NCBI GenBank assembly: GCA_018062305.1
Contig: JAGOSK010000007.1
Location: forward strand, 1-34,042
Direction: 5' to 3'
DNA: 34,042 bases
Source of the DNA: Minisyncoccota bacterium
GTDB taxonomy: Bacteria; Patescibacteriota; Minisyncoccia; Phycocordibacterales; CAIZLB01
Shown here: in pieces, positions 1 to 9,200 of the stretch
How the letters are laid out: each line of letters starts with the position of its first letter
How positions within the stretch are numbered: position 1 is the first letter of the stretch
Program-made: the position numbers and the translations under genes
The notes under the pieces: model-generated
What the model was told of the DNA's origin: nothing
Database searches by the model: none
Seen by the model: the letters and a program-made list of their open reading frames with translations, nothing else

Positions 1-1554
1 CTTCTCTCTGAAGCTGAAAAGACTCGAAAGAATGTAGAAATTTGGCAGGATACAAAATCTGAAATTGAAAAACTTGTTGATCAGGCTCTCGACAAAAACA
101 GTCCTGTATACGACATGGTGAAGTCAGGTGCTCGAGGATCTCTTGGAAACCTTACTCAGATGGTTGGTATGAAAGGTCTTATCGCAAACGCGCAGGGAGA
201 GACAATCGAACTTCCAATCATTTCATCTTTCAAAGAAGGATTTACACCGATTGAATACTTCATTTCTACTCACGGTGCGCGAAAAGGTATGACTGACACA
301 GCCCTTAACACTGCTCGAGCGGGTTACCTCACACGACGACTCTTCGTAGTAGCGCAGTCAGTAATGGTTACTGAAGAAGATTGTGGATCAAAAGAAGGTG
401 TGGCAATTCACAAAGTAGGTTCATCTGGTATCAGTACATCACTTGTAAAGAGTGTGACTGGACGAGTACTTTCAAAAGATACTACAAATGCAGCGGGAGA
501 AGTTCTCTTCAAACGAAATCATCTTGTTACAAAAGATGATGCAACAGTACTTGAGAATGCGGGACTTACAACTGTAGAAGTACGATCACCGCTTAACTGT
601 AAGACAGAGCTTGGTGTCTGTGCACAGTGTTACGGATATGACCTTGGTAGAAACAAGCTCGTAGAAGTTGGTGAAGCTGTTGGAACAGTTGCCGCACAGG
701 CGATTGGTGAACCAGGTACACAGCTTACTATGCGTACGTTCCACGCCGGAGGTGTAGCTACAGTAGGTGGAGATATCACGGCTGGTCTTCCTCGAATCGA
801 AGAAATCTTCGACAATCGAACTCCAAAGAATCCTGCAGTTATTGCAACTCTTGATGGTGTTATCACAGATGTTCGAGAAGAAAACAAAGAACGAATCATC
901 AAGCTTCTTCCAGATGTTCCAACAAAATCAAAGAAGGGAAGTGAAGTTGAATATGTATTCCACTACGCACGAACTCCTATTGTGAAAGTTGGTCAGCATG
1001 TTTCAAAGGGTGATTTCCTAACTGACGGTTCTGCAGATCTAGAAGAACTCTTTGTCCTCGCTGGAAAAGAACGAGCTCAGGAATATATCATTGCTGAAGC
1101 AAAGAAGATTTACGAACTTCAGGGAGAAAACGTTTCTCGAAAACACCTCGAAGTTATCGTGCGAGAAATGTTCGGACGAGTTCGAGTTACAGAAGCAGGA
1201 GATACTCAGTTTGCTGTTGGTGACTATGTTGAAAAATTCGAATTCGATCAGGTCAACCGACGAGCGAAGATGGATGGAGGTATCGAAGCAAAAGCAAATC
1301 CAGTTGTCATGGGTATCGCGGAAGCGTCACTCAATCGACGAAGTTTCCTTTCAGCTGCTTCATTCCAACATACAAACCGAATGCTTATCTCTGCATCCCT
1401 CAAGGCTAACAAAGATCCACTCTACGGTATTATGGAAAACGTAATTATCGGACGATTGATCCCAGCCGGAACAGGATTCAAAGGAAGTAAAAAGTATGAG
1501 ATGATTGAAGAGTTCAAGGCGCAGGCAATGCGAGAGAATCAGGAAAACTCGTAA
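1..1554 (+). CDS. rpoC: DNA-directed RNA polymerase subunit beta' (C-terminal part)
   Basis: The 3' portion of the beta' subunit of RNA polymerase. The frame is open from base 1, so the gene begins before the window. Visible landmarks are the ISTHGARKGMTDTAL stretch leading into the trigger-loop region, the second zinc site (EDCGSKEG, then NCKTELGVCAQCYG, giving four cysteines), and the near-invariant IGEPGTQLTMRTFHAGG. The C-terminal part continues to a clean TAA. It catalyses transcription together with beta, alpha and sigma. rpoB presumably lies upstream, outside the window. dnaG and rpoD follow on the same strand, so transcription and replication-initiation genes form one block. A small GCGCA/TGCGC hairpin begins right after the stop. 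The family identity is certain; only the 5' end is missing. Confidence 0.98.
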   Translation, partial: LLSEAEKTRKNVEIWQDTKSEIEKLVDQALDKNSPVYDMVKSGARGSLGNLTQMVGMKGLIANAQGETIELPIISSFKEGFTPIEYFISTHGARKGMTDTALNTARAGYLTRRLFVVAQSVMVTEEDCGSKEGVAIHKVGSSGISTSLVKSVTGRVLSKDTTNAAGEVLFKRNHLVTKDDATVLENAGLTTVEVRSPLNCKTELGVCAQCYGYDLGRNKLVEVGEAVGTVAAQAIGEPGTQLTMRTFHAGGVATVGGDITAGLPRIEEIFDNRTPKNPAVIATLDGVITDVREENKERIIKLLPDVPTKSKKGSEVEYVFHYARTPIVKVGQHVSKGDFLTDGSADLEELFVLAGKERAQEYIIAEAKKIYELQGENVSRKHLEVIVREMFGRVRVTEAGDTQFAVGDYVEKFEFDQVNRRAKMDGGIEAKANPVVMGIAEASLNRRSFLSAASFQHTNRMLISASLKANKDPLYGIMENVIIGRLIPAGTGFKGSKKYEMIEEFKAQAMRENQENS

Positions 1555-1670
1555 GCGCATCATTGCGCCGCGTAAGTTGGAGGCCTAGTTACAATTACAT
1601 ATAAGTTCGCGGAACATATACAAAAGATAGCGCGACTTAGCACGTTGATTAATAACTTAATAAAAGGCTC

Positions 1671-1746
1671 CAACTCATATTCTGAGTCACACTGGAAGAA
1701 ATCGGCGAGAGCTGTTTCTCAAAGTGGGGCTCAGGGTTATGAGTTG
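1671..1746 (+). ncRNA. Predicted long imperfect hairpin between rpoC and dnaG
   Basis: Arms CAACTCATA (1671-1679) and TATGAGTTG (1738-1746) pair perfectly. Inside them CTGAG/CTCAG (1682-1686 with 1730-1734), CACT/AGTG (1690-1693 with 1723-1726) and AGAAA/TTTCT (1697-1701 with 1715-1719) stack into one extended rod with small internal loops. It lies in the 264-nt gap between rpoC and dnaG. It could be a small RNA, an mRNA processing site or a leader element for dnaG. There is no long T tract, so it is not a classical terminator. The pairing was read by eye and no known RNA family was recognised. Confidence 0.4.
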
Positions 1747-1770
1747 AAGTAGAACTTTAATCTCGATTTC

Positions 1771-1800
1771 GCCGCCGCACCGATAGGACGATTGCGCGGC
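1771..1800 (+). promoter_or_regulatory. Small GC-rich hairpin just upstream of dnaG
   Basis: A GCCGC...GCGGC pair encloses about 20 nt immediately before the dnaG start. The motif CGATTTCGC occurs on both sides of it (about 1764 and 1802). The hairpin could influence dnaG translation, as no SD sequence is visible. Weak evidence. Confidence 0.25.
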
Positions 1801-1818
1801 ACGATTTCGCAAAATCGA

Positions 1819-3627
1819 ATGTCATCAGCCGCAGAAACAATCAAAGAAAGACTTGGAATTGTAGAGGTGGTGAGTTCATACACCAAGATTGATAAAGCTG
1901 GGAGCAACTACAAAGGCCGATGTCCGTTTCATCATGAGAAGTCACCATCCTTCTTTGTTTCGCCTGCACGAAATAGTTATTATTGTTTTGGATGTGGACA
2001 GAAAGGAGATATTTTCACTTTCGTACAAGAGTTTGAAAAAGTTGATTTTGTCGGAGCCCTCAAGATATTAGCAGAACGAGCGGGAGTAGAACTTCAGCAG
2101 TTTAAGAATGAAAATAAAGGTGAGAATGACCGACTTAGATCAGTTCTTGAGACTTCTACTAAATTTTACGAACAGAATATACATACACCAAAAAATGTAA
2201 AAGCACTTTCATATCTGCGCGAGCGAGGTCTTACTGATAAGACAATTGATGATTGGAGAATCGGATTTGCTGAAAATGAATGGCGACGACTCCACGATTT
2301 TCTCCTTACAAAAAATGTAGGTCAAATTGACATGGAAAAAGTTGGACTCATAAAGAAGTCTGAAAAAGAAGGAGCGCGAGCTGATTCTGTATATGACCGA
2401 TTCCGAGCGCGTATTATGTTTCCGCTTTTTGATCCATCATCTCGAGTGATAGGTTACTCAGGTAGAATCTTCGGTGTGCCAGATGAAGAAGGTCCAAAAT
2501 ATCTCAATAGTCCCGATACAGTTCTATTCAACAAATCAGAAACTTTGTATGGATATCATAAAGCTAAAGACGGCATAAGAGAGTGGAAATATGCGATTCT
2601 CGTAGAAGGTCAAATGGACTTACTTATGTGCCATCAGAGTGGATTTACAAATACTGTAGCGACATCAGGTACATCACTCACCAATCAACACCTCGAAAAG
2701 TTACAGAAATTGTCAGACAATCTCCTTATTGTTTTCGATGCTGATAATGCTGGTGTGAGAGCTACAGTAAAAGCATGGGTGACATTAGCTCTACCAATGG
2801 GTATGGATGTAAAAGTTGCATCATTACCGAAAGGGGAAGATCCAGCATCACTTCTTAAAAAAGATAAAAGTAGTTTTACAAACTCGATTAAAGAGAAAAA
2901 ACACATTATAATATATTTGACAGATTACTTGTGTGGAAAAGGTCTTTCAAAAGATGAACTGATGAAAGAAGTTAGAAAAGAAGTTGTTCCTCTCATTGCG
3001 CTTATAAAAAGCCCAATCGAAAGTTCAAGTTTTATTTCAAAAGTAAGTGTTAAAACAGACATATATGAGTCTGATTTAAGGAAAGAAGTCGAAGAAGTCC
3101 GAATGCGTATTATTGCAGGTGAAGATGTAAGTAAGGATAGTGGCGATGCTAAAGCGGGTGCAGATGTAAAGGGAAATGTAGGCGATCCAAGAGCTACAAA
3201 TAATTCAAATAGCTCGAGCGCAAATGGTGGAAGTGCAAAAGACGATATTGTTTTGAGAAGAGTAGGGGCTTTGCTTGTATGGTTTAAAAATTCAAATCGA
3301 GATGTTGTGCCTGTTTTAGAAAAGATATCTAAAATTTTGCCAGAATCAGATTTTATATATTTTAAACATAGTGTAGAGAATTCCCCTGAAGAATTACTCT
3401 TTGAAGCAGAAGTGCTCTTTGATGGCAGTAAACATATTGAGAAAGACATGGACGACCTGCTGTACGAACTAGAAGAAAGAAGCCTTAAACACAGACTATC
3501 CGAAACGATGATGGAACTAGGGTTAGCAGAAAAGAAACATGATATTGCAAAGGCTGAAGAATTAATCAAAATATGCCAAGAAATATCACTTAAATTATCA
3601 GGCCTGAATAAGAGGAAGGAAGGATGA
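1819..3627 (+). CDS. dnaG: DNA primase
   Basis: Synthesises RNA primers for replication. The N-terminal CHC2 zinc-binding domain is clear (CPFHHEKSPSFFVSP followed by YYCFGCGQKGD). The catalytic core includes the TOPRIM segment (ILVEGQMDLL, then LLIVFDADNAG). A low-complexity Gly/Ala/Asn/Ser-rich linker lies at about residues 440-475, followed by a divergent C-terminal helical region in the position of the helicase-interaction domain. A TTG 27 nt upstream would add nine residues (MRGTISQNR). I prefer the ATG at 1819 because it leaves about 18 residues before the conserved IVEVVSSY segment, which is usual for the family. No SD precedes either start. The length of about 602 residues is normal. 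rpoD follows after 71 nt. Confidence 0.96.
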   Translation: MSSAAETIKERLGIVEVVSSYTKIDKAGSNYKGRCPFHHEKSPSFFVSPARNSYYCFGCGQKGDIFTFVQEFEKVDFVGALKILAERAGVELQQFKNENKGENDRLRSVLETSTKFYEQNIHTPKNVKALSYLRERGLTDKTIDDWRIGFAENEWRRLHDFLLTKNVGQIDMEKVGLIKKSEKEGARADSVYDRFRARIMFPLFDPSSRVIGYSGRIFGVPDEEGPKYLNSPDTVLFNKSETLYGYHKAKDGIREWKYAILVEGQMDLLMCHQSGFTNTVATSGTSLTNQHLEKLQKLSDNLLIVFDADNAGVRATVKAWVTLALPMGMDVKVASLPKGEDPASLLKKDKSSFTNSIKEKKHIIIYLTDYLCGKGLSKDELMKEVRKEVVPLIALIKSPIESSSFISKVSVKTDIYESDLRKEVEEVRMRIIAGEDVSKDSGDAKAGADVKGNVGDPRATNNSNSSSANGGSAKDDIVLRRVGALLVWFKNSNRDVVPVLEKISKILPESDFIYFKHSVENSPEELLFEAEVLFDGSKHIEKDMDDLLYELEERSLKHRLSETMMELGLAEKKHDIAKAEELIKICQEISLKLSGLNKRKEG

Positions 3628-3698
3628 AAAGAAGGCGGGGATAGTCAGCAAGCAATGGAAAGAATCACAAAATAATCATTAAAAAACTTACAAATAAA

Positions 3699-5033
3699 AT
3701 GAAGAAAAACACAAACAAAAAAGCAAAACCAGTAGCTAAAGCAAAAGCATCTAAACCCGCAGTTAAATCAGCTAAGAAAGTTGCACCAGCGAAAAAAGTG
3801 GTAGCTAAAAAACCTCACACTCTTGCAAAACCAGCTAAGTCTGCTAAACCAGCACAAAAGTCAGGTGAAAAAACTCATGGTAAAGGTCATGGTAAAACTC
3901 CTGAGGTAAAGAAAAGTGGTCCACTTACACCTCTTCCACCACCAAAGAAAAGTAAAGAAGAGATGGCTTGGGACATCAAAGCGAATGTTCTACTTCAACG
4001 TGGAAAGGATCGAGGTTTTGTTACATACGATGAAATTTTGAAAGAGTTTCCGAACATTGAGCTTGATGTAATGTTCCTTGATTACTTGTATGAAAAGTTT
4101 TCTACAGCGGGAATTGATATTCTAGAAGGAGGAGGATTGCTTGATTTTAAACAAGAAGAAGAGGATATGCTCAAGAAGTATAGTATGAACAAGAGTGATT
4201 CTTCATACGACTCTATTCAGATGTATTTGAAAGAAATTGGTCAGTATCCACTCATCGCCGCGCAAGAAGAAAAAGATTTGGCAAAGCGAATCCAGGCAGG
4301 GGACATTGAGGCAAAGAACTTGCTCGCTAAAGCTAACTTACGACTTGTGGTTTCTATTGCTAAAAAATATGCAAACCGATCTCCAGATCTTACACTTCTT
4401 GACCTTATCCAAGAGGGAAATCTCGGTCTCTTCAAAGCGGTAGATAAATTTGATTGGTCAAAGGGATTCAAGTTTTCAACATATGCAACATGGTGGATTC
4501 GACAGTCTATTACTCGAGCGCTCGCTGATCAGTCACGAACTATTCGTGTACCAGTTCATATGGTTGAAACTATCGCCAAGTACAAGCAGGTTGTACGACG
4601 ATTGTTCCAAGATCTCGGACGTGAGCCTCTTCCAGAAGAAATCGCAACTGAAATGGGACTTGATGTTGATAAAATTTACACAATCGAAAAGATTGACCAA
4701 AACACAGTATCACTCGATACTCCAGTAAATGATGATGACGATAAAGCTTCTGCATTCGGAGACTTCATTCCAGACGACAAGATTTTGTCGCCGGATCAAG
4801 AATCTTCACGACGAATTCTTGCAGACCAAGTTCAGGAAATTCTCGGAGACTTGTCAGAGAAGGAGCGGGAGATTTTGGCGCTTCGACATGGACTTAACGA
4901 TGGTATCCAGCACACACTCGAAGAAGTAGGGAAGATGTTCGGTGTAACTCGAGAGCGAATTCGACAGATTGAAGCTAAGGCACACGAAAAGATTCGACAG
5001 CATGAGAAGGTGAATCGACTCAAAAATTATTAG
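3699..5033 (+). CDS. rpoD: RNA polymerase primary sigma factor (sigma-70 family)
   Basis: Directs RNA polymerase to housekeeping promoters. Residues 1 to about 85 are a Lys/Ala/Pro-rich, presumably disordered tail. Next come a region-1.1-like segment, region 1.2, and region 2 with [32 protein letters not shown] and [18 protein letters not shown]. Region 3 starts with TIRVPVHM. Region 4 has the helix-turn-helix [20 protein letters not shown]. The -10 and -35 recognition regions look standard, consistent with TATAAT- and TTGACA-type sequences elsewhere in the window. The start at 3699 has no SD; the leader is A-rich. The basic tail is the odd feature: it lengthens the protein to 444 residues and could bind nucleic acid, though that is inference. 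Confidence 0.97.
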   Translation: MKKNTNKKAKPVAKAKASKPAVKSAKKVAPAKKVVAKKPHTLAKPAKSAKPAQKSGEKTHGKGHGKTPEVKKSGPLTPLPPPKKSKEEMAWDIKANVLLQRGKDRGFVTYDEILKEFPNIELDVMFLDYLYEKFSTAGIDILEGGGLLDFKQEEEDMLKKYSMNKSDSSYDSIQMYLKEIGQYPLIAAQEEKDLAKRIQAGDIEAKNLLAKANLRLVVSIAKKYANRSPDLTLLDLIQEGNLGLFKAVDKFDWSKGFKFSTYATWWIRQSITRALADQSRTIRVPVHMVETIAKYKQVVRRLFQDLGREPLPEEIATEMGLDVDKIYTIEKIDQNTVSLDTPVNDDDDKASAFGDFIPDDKILSPDQESSRRILADQVQEILGDLSEKEREILALRHGLNDGIQHTLEEVGKMFGVTRERIRQIEAKAHEKIRQHEKVNRLKNY

Positions 5034-5084
5034 GTGGTGCGCGCGTTTATTGCGCAGATTGTTTATAAATAAAATAAAAAACAT

Positions 5085-5420
5085 ATGGCAACTATTGATG
5101 ATTTTTTGAAATTGGATATTAGGGTTGGGAAGGTTCTGGAAGTGAACGATTTCCCTGAAGCAAAAAAGCCTGCATATAAGCTGAAGATTGATTTTGGTCC
5201 TGAGGTCGGGATAAAAAACTCGTCTGTTCAGATTGTGTCACTTTATTCAAAGGAAGAATTGGTAGGGAAGCTTGTCTTGGGTGTGGTAAATTTTCCACCA
5301 CGAAAAATTGGACCATTTGAATCTGAAATTCTTACGCTCGGGGTCCCAGACGCTGAGGGAAAAGTGATCCTCATTACTCCAGATAAAGAGGGGGCAGTGG
5401 CAGGAGGAAAGTTGTTTTAG
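5085..5420 (+). CDS. csaA: CsaA-like tRNA-binding-domain protein
   Basis: A 111-residue stand-alone OB-fold protein of the MetRS C-terminal/EMAP-II type. The start (MATIDDFLKLDIRVGKVLEV), the central GIKNSSVQIVSLYS and the VVNFPPRKIGPFESE signature match the CsaA family over its whole usual length of about 110 residues. CsaA is described as a chaperone with export-related activity and a tRNA-binding fold. The alternative reading, a detached methionyl-tRNA synthetase C-terminal domain, is less likely given the full-length match. It follows rpoD by 51 nt with an A-rich leader and no SD, so it may be co-transcribed. A palindromic repeat and a terminator lie just downstream. Confidence 0.9.
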   Translation: MATIDDFLKLDIRVGKVLEVNDFPEAKKPAYKLKIDFGPEVGIKNSSVQIVSLYSKEELVGKLVLGVVNFPPRKIGPFESEILTLGVPDAEGKVILITPDKEGAVAGGKLF

Positions 5421-5450
5421 AAGCAGAGGCTTTTAATATTTTTTTTGTAT

Positions 5451-5490
5451 GTATCAAGTATCTAAAGGATACACATCGGATACTTGATAC
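5451..5490. repeat. Palindromic hairpin repeat, copy 1
   Basis: Perfect 12-bp arms GTATCAAGTATC (5451-5462) and GATACTTGATAC (5479-5490) around a 16-nt loop, TAAAGGATACACATCG. Related copies with the same arm/loop geometry lie at 22421-22462 and 26467-26504. This copy sits between the csaA stop and its terminator. Confidence 0.85.
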
Positions 5491-5500
5491 ACATAGTAAG

Positions 5501-5522
5501 GGAGGACGTTATGTGTAAATAA
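5501..5522 (+). promoter_or_regulatory. Strong SD followed by a three-codon frame
   Basis: GGAGG (5501-5505) is followed after 5 nt by ATG TGT AAA TAA (5511-5522). This ribosome-loading site leads to a frame that stops after three codons, placed between the repeat copy and the csaA terminator. SD sequences are rare in this window, which makes it noticeable. Coincidence is possible. Confidence 0.4.
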
Positions 5523-5530
5523 AAACATTG

Positions 5531-5555
5531 CCCCGCATGGTTAGTGCGGGGTTTT
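5531..5555 (+). terminator. Rho-independent terminator after csaA
   Basis: CCCCGCA (5531-5537) pairs with TGCGGGG (5545-5551) across a 7-nt loop, followed by TTTT. On the other strand the stem is followed by a less regular T-rich stretch, so it may also serve the reverse gene ending at 5606. Confidence 0.9.
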
Positions 5556-5605
5556 GTGGTGAAGAATGTTTACTTCCAGAAACTTTCAACGGGAGTGTTA
5601 CTTGC

Positions 5606-6139
5606 TCATGCTGGAGAGGGTAAATTTCCTGGTGCAAAAGCTTGTTGAATCGCTGAACCAAGTATTGCCAGCCTTTTACTCAGCTTGCTTTGTCCGGGTG
5701 GAAGTGGAGTGCATGCTATGAATGCATACGTACAGTATTGGCTTGCCCACAGGACAGAAAATATAATGACAGGAACCTCTTTCATAAGAGGTATGAATGA
5801 TGATGAAAGTAGAAGCATAAAGATAGACATCAATCGCTTGTAGTATCCACCAAACAGTTCGTTGTTTCTCAAACCTGACACCTGACCTCTCCTGTTTTGT
5901 CTTTCTACTTCATACACTCCGCTAAGTGCACATAATGCCATAACACTTGATGCTAACGATGCCGTCATCAAAAAACTAGACTCAGTCAACATCATAATTG
6001 TTGTAGCTACCCCAATCAGTGCTGTCGATTTTGCCCAGAAGAAGCAATCCAATCCGACCCACTTCTGCGTCCATTGGCTAAACTTCTCAAATACATTTTC
6101 AATCAGTGAAATTTCCCAATCCTGAATTTTTTCGAACAT
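5606..6139 (-). CDS. Hypothetical multi-pass membrane protein
   Basis: A 177-residue protein I do not recognise. An amphipathic N-terminus (FEKIQDWEISLIENVFEKFSQ) is followed by about four hydrophobic segments: FFWAKSTALIGVATTIMML, FLMTASLASSVMALCALSG, LMSIFMLLLSSSFIPLM and VPVIIFSVLWASQYCTYAF. It is therefore probably an inner-membrane protein. Its expression signals are unusual for this window: AAGGAGG lies 8 nt before the ATG, and a TTGACT-17-TTATAT promoter lies further upstream. It stands alone, divergent from the helicase gene. The strong SD groups it with the 14744 gene and may mark genes of separate origin. No function is proposed. Confidence 0.75.
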   Translation of the reverse strand: MFEKIQDWEISLIENVFEKFSQWTQKWVGLDCFFWAKSTALIGVATTIMMLTESSFLMTASLASSVMALCALSGVYEVERQNRRGQVSGLRNNELFGGYYKRLMSIFMLLLSSSFIPLMKEVPVIIFSVLWASQYCTYAFIACTPLPPGQSKLSKRLAILGSAIQQAFAPGNLPSPA

Positions 6140-6147
6140 ATAAAGTT

Positions 6148-6154
6148 CCTCCTT
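6148..6154 (-). promoter_or_regulatory. Consensus Shine-Dalgarno for the membrane protein
   Basis: AAGGAGG on the reverse strand, 8 nt from the ATG at 6139. It fixes the start and contrasts with the SD-less starts of most neighbours. Confidence 0.8.
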
Positions 6155-6210
6155 AGTTATTGTTGATTTTGAAGGGGAAAAGCGTTGTGCTCGCCCTGAC
6201 TATTTGCTAC

Positions 6211-6239
6211 ATATAACCACGACACATCGTACAAGTCAA
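6211..6239 (-). promoter_or_regulatory. Sigma-70-type promoter for the membrane protein
   Basis: The reverse strand reads TTGACT (6239-6234), a 17-nt spacer, then TTATAT (6216-6211). The predicted leader is about 65 nt and contains the SD. Confidence 0.65.
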
Positions 6240-6278
6240 TAATACTGAATTAGTCGTCGTCGAGTTATACTTACGGAA

Positions 6279-9200
6279 ATGAAATCTGACAACCACGCCT
6301 CCAACCAATTCATCAGCCAGTTTGATACGCGCTATAAAAAGCTCAATAAGGCTCAAAAACAGGCCGTAGACACCATAGAAGGCCCTTTGCTCGTAGTTGC
6401 AGGTCCAGGCTCAGGAAAGACCGAAATCCTCAGTCTCCGCGTGGCAAAGATTCTCAAAGAGACTCAGTCGTTGCCGTCAAACATACTTTGTCTTACTTTC
6501 ACAGACTCTGCATCAGTGAATATGAGAGAGCGTCTGGCAAAGCTCATAGGGCAAGAAGCATATCGAGTGGCTATTCATACATTCCACTCATTCTCTATTG
6601 ATATTATTCAAAAATATCCTGAGTTCTTTTACAAGGGGGCAATATTTACACCTGTAGATCCCATTTCAAAAATTGCTATCCTCGAGGAAATCTTCGAAAA
6701 GCTTCCATATAGTAATCCACTTTCGTCTTCTCATCCTGAACAAGGTTTTGTATATCTAAGCGACACCGCGAATATTATTGCGAACCTGAAGAAGGCTGGT
6801 ATTACAGAGGATGAACTTGATGCAATTTTGGCGCAGAATGAAATTCAAGCAAAACGTATTTCTGATATTTTGTCGCCAATAATTGAAAAAAGGGTTTCAG
6901 AGAGTGTGATTGCTGAACTTGAGGCTGCGAGGATTAAAATTCTCAAAGAGGACGCCGAGGCTGAAGCGAGTAAAGAAAGTGACGATGTTTCCGATACCGC
7001 TGCGAACACAACCGGCATGCCATCTCTATACAAAGCTGTTGCTCTCTCTCTTGAAGAAGCCTTGATCAAACGAGCGGAAACTGAAAAGAATGAGCCCATT
7101 TCAAAATGGAAAGCGAAGTGGTTTAAGAATGATGATACGAATGAGAAGGTTTTTAAAGACACACTTTCTATCGAAAAGATGAAGTCGGTTGCGCATATAT
7201 ATAGAACATATCGACAGATTATGCACGAGAGATGTTTGTTTGACTTCGACGATATGATTCTTGACCTCATATCTGCAATCGAGAAAAACCCGAGACTTCG
7301 ATATGACTTACAGGAGCAGTATCAATATATTCTCGTTGATGAGTTTCAGGATACGAACAACGCACAAATGCGAATCGTGCGACTTATTGCTGATGCTCCC
7401 GTACATGAAGGTCATCCAAACATCATGGTGGTAGGAGATGACGATCAGGCGGTATATAAGTTTCAGGGTGCTGAACTTTCCAATATTCTCAATTTCAAAA
7501 CAATGTTTCGAGACGTAGCCATTGTAAATATGACCGCAAACTATCGTTCGACACAGGATATTCTCGATATTGCTACGCATGTTATTCGTAAAGGTGAACA
7601 CCGACTAGAGAATCTAATTCCACAACTTGAGAAAACGCTCATCTCTTCAAATCCAGAGATAAAGGAAGGATCAATTATTCATAAAGTTTTCGATACAAGT
7701 TTACATGAGTTCCATTATGTCTCTCGACGTATACGAGCGCTTATAGATGCTGGTACTTCACCAAAAGAAATCGCTGTAATTGCACGAAAACACAAGCAAC
7801 TTGAATCGTTAGTGCCGTATCTTCAAGGTGCTGGTGTACCTATTCGATATGAACGTGAACAAAATGTATTTGAACAGCCTCACATTGTACAACTCATTCT
7901 CATGGCTCGATTCATAAACTCGCTTTCTGCAAAAGATACTGCCGAGGCTGATGAATATTTACCTAAGATCTTAGCTTTTCCATTTTGGCAATTGCCAAGA
8001 ATGACCGTGTGGAATATTTCAAGGACTGCATACCGTGAACGTAAGTCGTGGCTTGAGTGTATGCTCGAAAGTGAGGTTACAAAGGGTGCGACATCGACGT
8101 CGCCAAACACGACAAAGCGGATTGCGGAATTTTTCATTGAACTTGGTGAGCAGGCACAGCATGAACCACTTGAAAAGATTTTGGACTTGCTGATTGGAGC
8201 TCATGTACAGTTGGTACAAGAGTCAGAGGATGAGGAAATCGGTGATGATAATAGGGGCGGTGAGAGTAAAGCTTTCGATAGTGTCGCACCTATAGCCAAC
8301 ACGACACCAACACTAGGCGATGCGCCAAAAGCCAACGATGAATCAATAGCCAGTCCATTCAAATCATATTACTTCAGTAAAGAAAGATTCAATCATGCGC
8401 GAGCTGAGTATCTTTCATTCCTCTCAAGTCTCCGAGTATTTGTCCGAGCTCTTCGAGAATATAAAGGAAAGAAAGGTGTGCGAGAAAGTTTGTATATTGG
8501 TGACTTGGTAGACTTTGTTGATATTCACGAGAAAAATGGCATTGCACTTAATGACCAAAGTCCATTTGCAAATGCGACTGATGCGGTAAACTTGCTCTCC
8601 TCACATAAAGCAAAAGGGCTGGAGTTCGACACTGTGTTTGTATTGTCATGTACTGATGATGTGTGGGCTGGAAGAGGTATTTCAAACAAGATTACATTAC
8701 CTGCAAATATGCCGATCGAACCTGCTGGCGATACCGAGGATGATCAGCTTCGACTTTTTTATGTGGCACTCACTCGTGCAAAACGAAACTTGTATCTCAC
8801 TTCATACAAAGTAAAAGATGACGGTAAAGAATCTATGACTCTACGCTTTTTGACTGCGGATAATTCAGCACAAAATGATCTCGAGGGCACAAAAGTGGTG
8901 GATGCGGACGAAAAATTACAAAAAGATATTCTGCGAAAGTTGTATGAGCCAGAGAGAGGAGATGAAGAAACCTTTGCCTCAAACTATGCTCCAGAGACGC
9001 ATGAACTTCTTACAGCGTCATGGCTTTTGTATCACACTCCGCCATTCTTTGGCGAAGAAGAATCATTACTCAAATCATTACTTGAAAAATATCAGCTTTC
9101 AGTAACCCATCTCAATAATTATTTGAATGTTACAAAGGGTGGACCGCGATTATTCCTAGAACAAAATCTCTTGCGATTTCCTCAAGCAAAAAGTCCTTCT

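Noticed and set aside
630-902. Long open frames antisense to, or out of frame in, rpoC, dnaG, eno, gpmI and others
   Set aside because: They lie wholly within strongly recognised genes, show no family signatures, and follow from the codon bias of the true frame.
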